Origin: Riemerella anatipestifer_E
Lineage (GTDB): Bacteria > Bacteroidota > Bacteroidia > Flavobacteriales > Weeksellaceae
DNA: 64,000 bases
Assembly: GCF_009932355.1 (NCBI RefSeq)
Contig: NZ_LEKU01000005.1
Span: 184,984 to 248,983, forward strand
Direction of reading: 5' to 3'
Position 1 is the first letter of the stretch. Each line of letters starts with the position of its first letter. Of the stretch, positions 42,553-50,398 are shown piece by piece. The notes under the pieces were generated by a model, which saw only the letters and a program-made list of their open reading frames with translations, searched no databases and was not told the DNA's origin. The translations under genes were made by a program, and so were the position numbers.

Positions 42553-42627
42553 TGGGTTCTGAGGGATTCGAACCCCCGACCCTCTGGGTGTAAACCAGAT
42601 GCTCTGAACCAACTGAGCTAAGAACCC
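42553..42627 (-). tRNA. tRNA-Val (anticodon TAC), copy 2
   Basis: 75 bases on the minus strand. Acceptor GGGTTCT / AGAACCC, anticodon loop with TAC, T arm GGGGGTTCGAATCCC-like. The body is identical to the next copy, differing in the acceptor stem. Confidence 0.93.
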
Positions 42628-42633
42628 TTTTGG

Positions 42634-42708
42634 TGGGCGGTGAGGGATTCGAACCCCCGACCCTCTGGGTGTAAACCAGATGCTCTGAACCAACTGAGCT
42701 AACCGCCC
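42634..42708 (-). tRNA. tRNA-Val (anticodon TAC), copy 1
   Basis: 75 bases on the minus strand. Acceptor GGGCGGT / ACCGCCC, same anticodon and body as the neighbouring copy, 6 bases away. Tandem duplication with separate acceptor stems. Confidence 0.93.
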
Positions 42709-42742
42709 CAAATTTCTCATTTGAGTGGTGCAAATATACGAG

Positions 42743-43990
42743 TTATTTATTAACTGGCAAATTTTTTTCTAAAAAATCTCCTACAACAAAGTTGCTTCCA
42801 CCAATGAAAATCATCTCATCTGCTTTGCAGAGGTGTTTCGCGGCATTGTAGCCTTCATTTACATCGTCAAAAATTTGATAGTTTAAACCCTTGTTTTGGA
42901 TTAAATTCTCGTAGTTTTTGGGGTGAAGTCCTCTGTTTATTTGAGGTTTTACAAAGTAATAATGGTCTTTGGGTGAGGTTAAATCAAATACGGGTTCTAT
43001 TTTTTTATCATTTACGAAGCCTATCACAATATGTTTTTTCTTTGATATGGCATTCAGTTGTTTAAAAACTTCGGTTAAACCAGCGTGGTTGTGTCCTGTA
43101 TCGCAGATGACGAGAGGGTTTTTAGAAACTTCAAACCACCGCCCCATAAATTTGGTGTTATTATGTACATTAAGCAGTCCATTCTCAATAGATTGGTCAG
43201 AAATTTGGAAGCCTAATTTTTTTAATTCTTGTATAATCCCTATTACAACACGAATGTTTTTCTTTTGGTAATCTCCTTTTAAATCGGTTTCGTATGATGT
43301 TGCTATGGAAGTGGCGTCTATGAAATTAGCCTCCTTGGATTGTGCTTTTTTTTGTATTACTTTTTTTATTTCTGGCTGTTCTTCGCCGCAGATGATGGTG
43401 GTTTTTGGTTTAATGATTCCAGCTTTTTCTGTAGTGATTTCTTCCAATGTTTCTCCTAGAAGGTTTTGGTGGTCTAGTGCAATGTTGGTAATGGCGGACA
43501 CTAAAGGAGAGATAATGTTAGTAGCATCTAATCGTCCTCCGAGACCGACTTCTATAATGGCAAAATCTACCTTTTGTTCATAAAAATACTGAAATGCCAT
43601 TATGGTGGTAAATTCAAAAAAGGAAGGTTTGATATCCTTAGGGAGATTTTTCAGTTTATTTATGAAATTAAAAACGAAGCTCTTATCTGCGTTGGTGCCA
43701 TTTACTTTAATTCTTTCTGTAAACTCTATAAGGTGCGGAGAGTTGTAAAGCCCTACTTTATAACCTTGCTCTTGAAGTATGGAAGCTAACATATTGCTCG
43801 TAGAGCCTTTGCCATTAGTTCCACCTATGTGTATTGTTTTTAATTTGTTTTGAGGGTTTCCAAAAAAATCGCAAAGTTTTTTTATATTGTCTAGTCCTGG
43901 TTTGTAGGCTTTTTGTCCATCTATTTGGTAGTTGGGCATTTGTGTAAACAGCCACTCCAAAGCACTTTGATATTCTTCTGTATTGAACAT
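42743..43990 (-). CDS. folC: Folylpolyglutamate synthase / dihydrofolate synthase
   Basis: 415 residues. Mur-ligase-type ATP loop GTNGKGSTSNML, the FEFTTIMAF segment, EVGLGGRLDATNI and the C-terminal NPLVICDTGHNHAGL and FIGGSNFVVGDFL. It adds glutamates to folates and converts dihydropteroate to dihydrofolate in the cytoplasm. Single gene on the minus strand, just upstream of the tRNA-Val pair. Confidence 0.95.
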   Translation of the reverse strand: MFNTEEYQSALEWLFTQMPNYQIDGQKAYKPGLDNIKKLCDFFGNPQNKLKTIHIGGTNGKGSTSNMLASILQEQGYKVGLYNSPHLIEFTERIKVNGTNADKSFVFNFINKLKNLPKDIKPSFFEFTTIMAFQYFYEQKVDFAIIEVGLGGRLDATNIISPLVSAITNIALDHQNLLGETLEEITTEKAGIIKPKTTIICGEEQPEIKKVIQKKAQSKEANFIDATSIATSYETDLKGDYQKKNIRVVIGIIQELKKLGFQISDQSIENGLLNVHNNTKFMGRWFEVSKNPLVICDTGHNHAGLTEVFKQLNAISKKKHIVIGFVNDKKIEPVFDLTSPKDHYYFVKPQINRGLHPKNYENLIQNKGLNYQIFDDVNEGYNAAKHLCKADEMIFIGGSNFVVGDFLEKNLPVNK

Positions 43991-44021
43991 GATTTATTTT
44001 TATCCAAAGATAAACATTTTA

Positions 44022-44029
44022 TACTTTTG
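44022..44029 (+). promoter_or_regulatory. -7 element of the 44052 gene
   Basis: TACTTTTG matches TAnnTTTG, 22 bases before the ATG. Confidence 0.55.
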
Positions 44030-44051
44030 CGATTGACTTAAAAGTGAGAGT

Positions 44052-45200
44052 ATGGTTTTAAAAAGTTTGAAAAATCTATTTAAAAAATCTAGGATTAACT
44101 CTGAAAGTGAAAATAATATGACTTTAGAAAGTTTTAAAGCTCTTCCTGATATTGTACGATTTATGGAGGAGCCTGACCGCCATTGGCAACAAAGCGTAAA
44201 GCCTAATTTATCTCAGTTTAAATCGGATATATTGTTGGAATACCTCAATTATCCTTCGTCTTTTACAAGTGGTGATCCAGAATATGATAAAGCAAGTCTA
44301 AAAAAGATAAAAGCTAAAAATATATTTGAGCCATATGAGAAAACATTTTTAGAGCCTTTTGATATTGGCTGTTTGTCGGATGAGGATAAAAATAATAATG
44401 TTGAATATAGTTTGATTGTAATGCATTGTACCATTCCACCAGTTGGCAAGTTCAAAAAGCATTTTACAGCACAAAATCTGATGTTCTTTTTGATTCCATC
44501 GTATTATGAAGATGGAACAATGAAGGTAACTGTTTTTTACCATGTAGAGCAGTGTCTTTCTACACTTGAAACAATTACTCATGCTAAAGTTCTTGTTGAG
44601 GATACTCAAGATGAATATGAAAAGCACTACATTAAATTTTTCACTGAGGCTATAGAAATTGTTTGTAATGAGTTTGAGATTGCTACGGTGAGAAACCAAG
44701 GGGAATTTGTAAAGCAAGTAGAAAAAGATTCAGGAAAACTACTGGAAGAATTTATAAAAATTGTTGGTTTGAAGGGCTTTCGGAGTGAAGAGGAGATAGA
44801 GGTGTTTAAACAAAATTGGCACTTAATTCAAGAAAACCCAGAAGAATACAAAGAGATGCTTGTGGAGGAAGGTTATTTTGATGAGGATTCTGAGGTGGAT
44901 ATACCTTATTTTACTCAACATTTGTTATCTGAGTTGTTATTGACTTTCAATTCCGATTGGAAAGTGGATTATGATGATTTAAGTGAGTTTATTTCCGAAG
45001 AAATACAGCAAGAATTTACTATTAAAGATAAAGAAATGTGGCAGATTGCAGAGAAAATAGAAAAAGAATCTGACTTTACAATGCTAAATATTGATACACA
45101 GATGGATAGTTATTCGCTTTTTATTTGCGAAAAGTCAGAAAAAGAGAGGATTTTGGAAATTGCAAGAAAGTTAGATTTTCCTATTGAAGCTCATTTTTAG
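44052..45200 (+). CDS. Hypothetical protein, 382 residues, unrecognised
   Basis: An acidic soluble protein without signal peptide or membrane helices. Visible features: a basic N-terminus (MVLKSLKNLFKKSR), a beta-rich middle (NVEYSLIVMHCTIPPVGKFKKHF, MKVTVFYHVEQCLSTLE), and a Glu-rich C-terminal half with FTQHLLSELLLTFNSDWKVDYDDLSEFI and a last strand pair resembling DUF6630-type immunity or SUFU-like proteins (YSLFICEKSEKERILEIARKLD). The family guess is weak. It has its own promoter and sits alone between folC and rimP, in a position where accessory genes could be inserted. Confidence 0.7.
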   Translation: MVLKSLKNLFKKSRINSESENNMTLESFKALPDIVRFMEEPDRHWQQSVKPNLSQFKSDILLEYLNYPSSFTSGDPEYDKASLKKIKAKNIFEPYEKTFLEPFDIGCLSDEDKNNNVEYSLIVMHCTIPPVGKFKKHFTAQNLMFFLIPSYYEDGTMKVTVFYHVEQCLSTLETITHAKVLVEDTQDEYEKHYIKFFTEAIEIVCNEFEIATVRNQGEFVKQVEKDSGKLLEEFIKIVGLKGFRSEEEIEVFKQNWHLIQENPEEYKEMLVEEGYFDEDSEVDIPYFTQHLLSELLLTFNSDWKVDYDDLSEFISEEIQQEFTIKDKEMWQIAEKIEKESDFTMLNIDTQMDSYSLFICEKSEKERILEIARKLDFPIEAHF

Positions 45201-45306
45201 CAAATAGGTAAACAAAATTTATAGAACGGATAGATAAAACTCAGTTGAAAATATTTTGAAATAAAGTATTTGAGCTTTTATTTCAATAAGTTGAGTGTGT
45301 TATGTT

Positions 45307-45336
45307 TTGTGGTGTGATAAAAAAACTGTACCTTTG
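45307..45336 (+). promoter_or_regulatory. Promoter of the rimP-nusA-infB operon
   Basis: TTG at 45307-45309, 19-base spacer, TACCTTTG at 45329-45336; a near-perfect Bacteroidota promoter. It would give a leader of about 80 bases. Confidence 0.75.
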
Positions 45337-45360
45337 CGGAGGATTTGCGGGAAATAATGG

Positions 45361-45386
45361 AAAGGCTTCGAAAGAAAGCCTTTTTT
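45361..45386 (+). terminator. Terminator-like hairpin in the rimP leader (candidate attenuator)
   Basis: Stem AAAGGCTT (45361-45368) / AAGCCTTT (45376-45383) followed by T to 45386, six T in a row. It lies between promoter and the rimP ATG, so it could stop transcription before the operon. Confidence 0.6.
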
Positions 45387-45422
45387 CGTAGTCCTACTAT
45401 TCGAGGTTTAACAAACAAGAGT

Positions 45423-45890
45423 ATGAGTATAAAAGCACAGGTGGAAACACTACTTAACGATTTCCTTTCGGAGAGAGAAGATTTATTTTTAATAGATCTT
45501 AAAGTGTCGGCGGGAGATGATGTGGTGGTTATTTTAGATGGAGATAATGGAGTTACCTTGCAAGATTGTCTAGATGCAAGTAGAGCTATAGAGTTTAATA
45601 TGGATAGAGAAGAGCATGACTTTAGCCTTCAGGTGATGTCAGCAGGACTCAGCGAGCCATTGACTCAAATAAGACAGTTTAGAAAAAACATAGGTAGAGA
45701 TTTGGATATTCTGCTGAATGACTCCTCTAAAATAGAAGGTGAATTGACTAGAGTGGAAGAGGATAAAGTGGTGTTAATCTTACGCTACCGTAAACCTAAG
45801 GAAATAGGTAAAGGTAAGATAGATGTAGAGGAGGAGAAAGAAATTTTACTTTCAGATATAAAAAAAGCTTTAGTAGCTATTAAGTTTTAG
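45423..45890 (+). CDS. rimP: Ribosome maturation factor RimP
   Basis: 155 residues from ATG 45423 (MSIKAQVETLLNDFLSEREDLFLIDLKVSAGDDVVVILDGDNGVTLQDC). An upstream in-frame start would translate the terminator-like hairpin of the leader. The N- and C-domains (HDFSLQVMSAGLSEPL, RKPKEIGKGKIDVEEEKEI) are complete. RimP helps assemble the 30S subunit. nusA follows after 44 bases, then infB, the conserved bacterial order. Confidence 0.94.
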   Translation: MSIKAQVETLLNDFLSEREDLFLIDLKVSAGDDVVVILDGDNGVTLQDCLDASRAIEFNMDREEHDFSLQVMSAGLSEPLTQIRQFRKNIGRDLDILLNDSSKIEGELTRVEEDKVVLILRYRKPKEIGKGKIDVEEEKEILLSDIKKALVAIKF

Positions 45891-45934
45891 TGTGGTAAAA
45901 TCAGTTTAATTGTAAATAATAAAGAAGTATATAG

Positions 45935-47170
45935 ATGGATAATTTAGCTTTGATAGAAGCGTTTGGGGATTTTAAAGAAGAGAAGAATATCAGTAAGATT
46001 GATTTGATGGCAATCATAGAAGATTCTCTTAAAACCCTTCTAAGGAAAAGATATGATTCTGATGATCATTTTGATGTGATTGTAAATCCAGATAAGGGAG
46101 ATTTCCAAATTTTTCTTAATAAAACTATTGTGGAAGACCAAATGTCAGAAGATGACGATTTAGAAATAGAAATTTCGGAAGCTAGAAAAACAGATCCTAC
46201 TTTTGAAGTGGGGGAAGAGTTTACTCAAGAAATTAAAGTATCTCAACTGGGGAGAAGAAATATCTTAACGCTTAAGCAAATTTTAGCAACTAAAATACAA
46301 GAGCATCACAATGCTTACTTATATGAACAATTCAAGGATAGAATTGGGGAAATTATGGTGGGCGAAGTTCATCATATCCGTTTCAAGCATGTGATATTAT
46401 TAGATGATGAAGGCAACGAGTATATTTTGCCAAAAGATAAGCAGATACCTTCAGATTTCTTTAGAAAAGGAGATAATGTGAGAGCTGTGATAGAAAGTGT
46501 TGATTTTAAAGGAAGTAAACCTCAAATCACGATTTCTAGAATATCGCCTAAGTTCTTAGAGAGACTATTAGAATTAGAAATTCCAGAAATTCAAGATGGA
46601 ACCATCATTCTTAAAAAAGTAGTGAGAATACCAGGTGAAAAAGCTAAAATTGCTGTAGATGCTTACGACGATAGAATAGATCCTGTGGGAGCGTGTGTAG
46701 GTGTTAAGGGGTCTAGAATACACGGTGTGGTAAGAGAACTTAGAAACGAAAATATAGATGTTATCCAATGGTCTAAAAATCCAGAAATATTGGTTAAGAG
46801 AGCTTTAGGTAATGTTACTATAAATAAGATAGACATCAATGCAGAGGAATCAAAAGCATTGGTATATACGCCTTCTGAAGAGATTGCTAAAATCATAGGT
46901 AAGCAAGGTCAAAATATCAAATTAGCTTCTTGGCTATCTGATTATGAAATAGATGTTTACAGAGAAGCTCATGAAGATGATGATGTAGAGCTAGACGAAT
47001 TTAGTGATGAAATTGAAGGTTGGGTGATAGAAACTTTCAAAAAAGTTGGTTTAGATACGGCTAAGAGTATTATAGATAAGGATACAGAGGCTCTAGTTCG
47101 TTTGACAGACTTGGAAGAAGAAACAATAGAAGAAGTTAAAAGAATTTTAGCAGAGGAGTTTAACGATTAG
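45935..47170 (+). CDS. nusA: Transcription termination/antitermination protein NusA
   Basis: 411 residues: an N-terminal RNA-polymerase-binding domain, S1 domain (about 130-200, GEVHHIRFKHVILLDDEGNEY), two KH domains (GACVGVKGSRIHGVVREL, IAKIIGKQGQNIKLASWL) and an acidic end with one short helical repeat (DEDVELDEFSD...). It controls pausing and termination. The terminator-like hairpin upstream of rimP would be a natural target for NusA autoregulation. Confidence 0.96.
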   Translation: MDNLALIEAFGDFKEEKNISKIDLMAIIEDSLKTLLRKRYDSDDHFDVIVNPDKGDFQIFLNKTIVEDQMSEDDDLEIEISEARKTDPTFEVGEEFTQEIKVSQLGRRNILTLKQILATKIQEHHNAYLYEQFKDRIGEIMVGEVHHIRFKHVILLDDEGNEYILPKDKQIPSDFFRKGDNVRAVIESVDFKGSKPQITISRISPKFLERLLELEIPEIQDGTIILKKVVRIPGEKAKIAVDAYDDRIDPVGACVGVKGSRIHGVVRELRNENIDVIQWSKNPEILVKRALGNVTINKIDINAEESKALVYTPSEEIAKIIGKQGQNIKLASWLSDYEIDVYREAHEDDDVELDEFSDEIEGWVIETFKKVGLDTAKSIIDKDTEALVRLTDLEEETIEEVKRILAEEFND

Positions 47171-47285
47171 TAACTCTTGTGAAACGGAAAACTAAAATGA
47201 AGTTAAGCTTCGTTTAAACAATAAATAACTTATAAAATAAAAAGCGAAATAACACTAGTGGTTATTAGCAAATATCAAATACATT

Positions 47286-50090
47286 ATGCCAAAAAATATT
47301 AGATTAAATAAAGCAATTAAGGAACTTAATATCTCGGTATCTAGAGCGGTAGAATTTCTAAGAACCAAAAATATAGAGATAGATAGTAATCCAAATGCTC
47401 TATTGGCACCAGAGGCATATTCTGCATTGGAAGCTGAGTTCAAAAAAGATGGAGAGCAAAAAAAGGCTTCTAATGAGGTGGTAATTTCTAAAGTTCCAGA
47501 GGAAAAGATAGAACTAAAAGAGGAAAAAGCCCCTGAGGTTATAAGAGCCAAGTCTTCTGAAAAACTTGAACCTAAAGTTTTAGGTAAAATAGATTTAGGT
47601 CAAAATAAAACAGAAGAAAAAAAGACTGAGGTTAGAGAAGAACCTGTAGTAGAGGTAGAAAAGAAAGAAGAGCCTGTGAAATTAGAGGCAGATTCTCAAA
47701 AGACTGAGCTGAAAGTTTTAGATAAAATAGACTTAAGTCAGATAGAATCTTCTAGACCTAAGTCTTCTAAAAAATCAGAGGCTAAGAAAGAAAAAACAGT
47801 AGCTAAAAAAGAAGAAAAATCTGAGGTTAAGGTAGAAGAGAAGCCGGCTGTTAAAGTGGAAGAAGTGGTTCAACCTAAACAAGAGGAAGAGGTTAAAGAA
47901 GGGGTTGTTGCGGAAGAGCCTCAAAAAATAGAGACCAACTATCAAAAACTGGAAGGTCCTAAGATTTTAAAACAAACTGTGGATTTATCTCAGTTTGAAA
48001 CTCGTCCTAAGAAAAAGAAGAGAAAAAGAATTACGAAGACTACTGATGCTAAACCTGCTCAAGGACAAAATAAAGAGCAAGATAATAAGACTAAAGGTAA
48101 TAATTCTGGAGGAGCTCGTCCTGACAATAAAGGAAGCCGTGGAGGAAAGAAGAAGAGAGGAGAGAAGACAATGCCTGTAGAGCTTACAGAAGAGCAAGTA
48201 AAAAATCAAATTAAGGAGACTTTAGAGAAACTAACCAATAAAGGTGGTAAATCTAAGTCTGCTAAATATAGAAAGGAGAAGAGAACTCAGCGTAGAGAGC
48301 AAGATGCAGAACAACAAGAATTAGAAGCAAAAGACAGAACGCTTAAAGTAACCGAGTTTATTACGGTAAGTGAGTTGGCTAGTCTTATGGATGTATCTCC
48401 AATGGAGGTAATATCTGCTTGTTTTGCCTTAGGAGTAATGGTAACTATGAACCAAAGATTAGAGGCAGATACACTAACATTAGTGGCGGAAGAGTTTGGT
48501 TTTGATATTGTTTTTGCCGATGCAGAGCTTACAGATGATAATGCAGAAGAGGAAGAAGATACAGAAGAAGATTTAGTTCACAGAGCACCTATCGTAACGG
48601 TAATGGGGCATGTGGATCACGGTAAGACTTCATTACTTGACTATATAAGAAAAACCAATGTTATCGCTGGAGAGTCTGGAGGTATCACACAGCACATAGG
48701 AGCTTACAATGTTAAGTTAGAAAATGGGGAACGCATTACATTCTTAGATACACCAGGACACGAAGCCTTTACAGCGATGAGAGCTAGAGGGGCTCAAGTT
48801 ACTGATATTGCTATTATTGTGATTGCGGCAGACGACGATGTAATGCCACAAACAAAAGAGGCTATCTCTCACGCTCAGGCAGCGGGAGTTCCTATGATTA
48901 TTGCAATTAACAAGGTGGATAAACCCAATGCTAATCCAGATAAAATTAGAGAACAGTTATCTCAATTAAATATATTGGTAGAAGAATGGGGTGGTAATGT
49001 ACAATCTCAAGAAATATCTGCTAAGTTTGGTAATAATGTAGATTTACTTTTAGAAAAAGTATTGATACAGGCAGAACTTTTAGAACTTAAAGCTAACCCT
49101 AATAGGCGTTCTAATGGAGTTATTATAGAGGCTGCTTTAGATAAAGGCAGAGGCTATGTAGCTACAATGCTCGTTCAGGCAGGTACACTTAAAGTTGGGG
49201 ATTATGTCTTAGCTGGTAAAAACCATGGTAAGGTAAAAGCAATGCTAGACGAAAGAGGTAATAATATGGAAGAGGCAGGACCTTCTATCCCTGTAACTAT
49301 TTTAGGTTTAGACGGAGCTCCTACTGCGGGAGATAAGTTTAAGGTTTATGAAGATGAAAGAGAGGCTAAAAACTTAGCGAATAAGAGAGAACAGCTTCAT
49401 AGAGAGCAATCTATAAGAACTAAGAAGCATTTAACATTAGATGAGATAGGAAGACGTATTGCTTTAGGCGACTTTAAGGAACTTAATATTATCCTTAAGG
49501 GTGATGTGGACGGTTCTGTAGAAGCATTATCTGATATGTTACAAAAACTATCTACGGAGGAAATTCAAATCAACATATTACACAAAGGAGTTGGTCAAAT
49601 TACAGAGAGTGATATCTTATTGGCAACTGCTTCAGATGCTGTAGTTATAGGCTTTAATGTAAGAGCGGGAGCAAACGCAAAAGATTTAGCGGACAAAGAA
49701 GAGATAGAAATAAGAACTTACTCTGTCATCTACGATGCTATTGATGATGTTAAGGAAGCTATGGAAGGAATGCTTTCACCTGAAATTAAAGAGCAGGTGG
49801 TGGGTAATGTTGAAATTAGAGAGGTGTTCAAAATTTCTAAAGTAGGCTCTATTGCAGGGTGTATGGTACTTACAGGTAAAGTTACTAGAAACTCTAAGAT
49901 AAGACTTCTAAGAGATGGTATTGTGAAGTTTGATGGCGAACTTGAGAGTTTAAAACGTTTTAAAGATGATGTTAAAGAGGTTACCAAGGGCTACGAATGC
50001 GGACTTAACCTTAAAGGCTATAATGATATAGAAGTTGGAGATATTTTAGAAGTTTACGAACAAGTAAGTGTTAAGAAGAAACTGAAGTAA
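47286..50090 (+). CDS. infB: Translation initiation factor IF-2
   Basis: 934 residues. The first 300 or so are a highly charged Lys/Glu-rich linker (repeats of EEKKEEPVKLEAD-like segments), then the IF2-N like domain and the G domain with GHVDHGKT at about 441-448, DTPGHEAFTAMRARG and NKVDK. Domains II-IV end in ILEVYEQVSVKKKLK. It places fMet-tRNA on the 30S subunit. The N-terminal linker is unusually repetitive and strongly strand-biased, as in other Bacteroidota. A terminator follows. Confidence 0.97.
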   Translation: MPKNIRLNKAIKELNISVSRAVEFLRTKNIEIDSNPNALLAPEAYSALEAEFKKDGEQKKASNEVVISKVPEEKIELKEEKAPEVIRAKSSEKLEPKVLGKIDLGQNKTEEKKTEVREEPVVEVEKKEEPVKLEADSQKTELKVLDKIDLSQIESSRPKSSKKSEAKKEKTVAKKEEKSEVKVEEKPAVKVEEVVQPKQEEEVKEGVVAEEPQKIETNYQKLEGPKILKQTVDLSQFETRPKKKKRKRITKTTDAKPAQGQNKEQDNKTKGNNSGGARPDNKGSRGGKKKRGEKTMPVELTEEQVKNQIKETLEKLTNKGGKSKSAKYRKEKRTQRREQDAEQQELEAKDRTLKVTEFITVSELASLMDVSPMEVISACFALGVMVTMNQRLEADTLTLVAEEFGFDIVFADAELTDDNAEEEEDTEEDLVHRAPIVTVMGHVDHGKTSLLDYIRKTNVIAGESGGITQHIGAYNVKLENGERITFLDTPGHEAFTAMRARGAQVTDIAIIVIAADDDVMPQTKEAISHAQAAGVPMIIAINKVDKPNANPDKIREQLSQLNILVEEWGGNVQSQEISAKFGNNVDLLLEKVLIQAELLELKANPNRRSNGVIIEAALDKGRGYVATMLVQAGTLKVGDYVLAGKNHGKVKAMLDERGNNMEEAGPSIPVTILGLDGAPTAGDKFKVYEDEREAKNLANKREQLHREQSIRTKKHLTLDEIGRRIALGDFKELNIILKGDVDGSVEALSDMLQKLSTEEIQINILHKGVGQITESDILLATASDAVVIGFNVRAGANAKDLADKEEIEIRTYSVIYDAIDDVKEAMEGMLSPEIKEQVVGNVEIREVFKISKVGSIAGCMVLTGKVTRNSKIRLLRDGIVKFDGELESLKRFKDDVKEVTKGYECGLNLKGYNDIEVGDILEVYEQVSVKKKLK

Positions 50091-50120
50091 TATAAGTTTT
50101 TATTTTCACGATTTGATATA

Positions 50121-50154
50121 AAGGGGCTCAGTTGAATTTACTGAGTCCCTTTTT
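50121..50154 (+). terminator. Rho-independent terminator of the rimP-nusA-infB operon
   Basis: 11-bp stem AAGGGGCTCAG (50121-50131) / CTGAGTCCCTT (50141-50151), one G-T pair, followed by a T run to 50154. Confidence 0.88.
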
Positions 50155-50340
50155 ATTAATTTATAACGAATCTAAATTACGGTTATTTTAATATTATGAT
50201 AATAATGATAATTTAATTTTAAATTGTTGATTATTAGGTTTTATTAAATTGTTTATGATTTAATCCTTAAAAATGGACTTGTTTTTTGATGAAAATGTAT
50301 AGTGTTTTTAGGTGATAAATAATAAAAAAAGCTGATTTAT
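50155..50340. other. AT-rich spacer before susC
   Basis: About 186 bases with no coding frame and no repeat that I can see, between the infB terminator and the SusC promoter. Confidence 0.6.
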
Positions 50341-50371
50341 TTGTGAATATTAAGAATTATTAACATATTTG
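50341..50371 (+). promoter_or_regulatory. Promoter of the SusC/SusD operon
   Basis: TTG at 50341-50343, 20-base spacer, CATATTTG at 50364-50371 (one mismatch to TAnnTTTG). A TTG at 50369 is inside the element, which argues for ATG 50399 as start. Confidence 0.6.
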
Positions 50372-50398
50372 CGAGGTATAATATTAAATTTTGTTAAT

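Noticed and set aside
42523..42733. Two minus-strand frames over the tRNA-Val pair
   Set aside because: Translation of tandem tRNA genes; the repeated peptide is an artefact.
47286..48400. Lys/Glu-rich repeats in the IF-2 N-terminus as a separate element
   Set aside because: They are the normal variable linker of IF-2 in this group.
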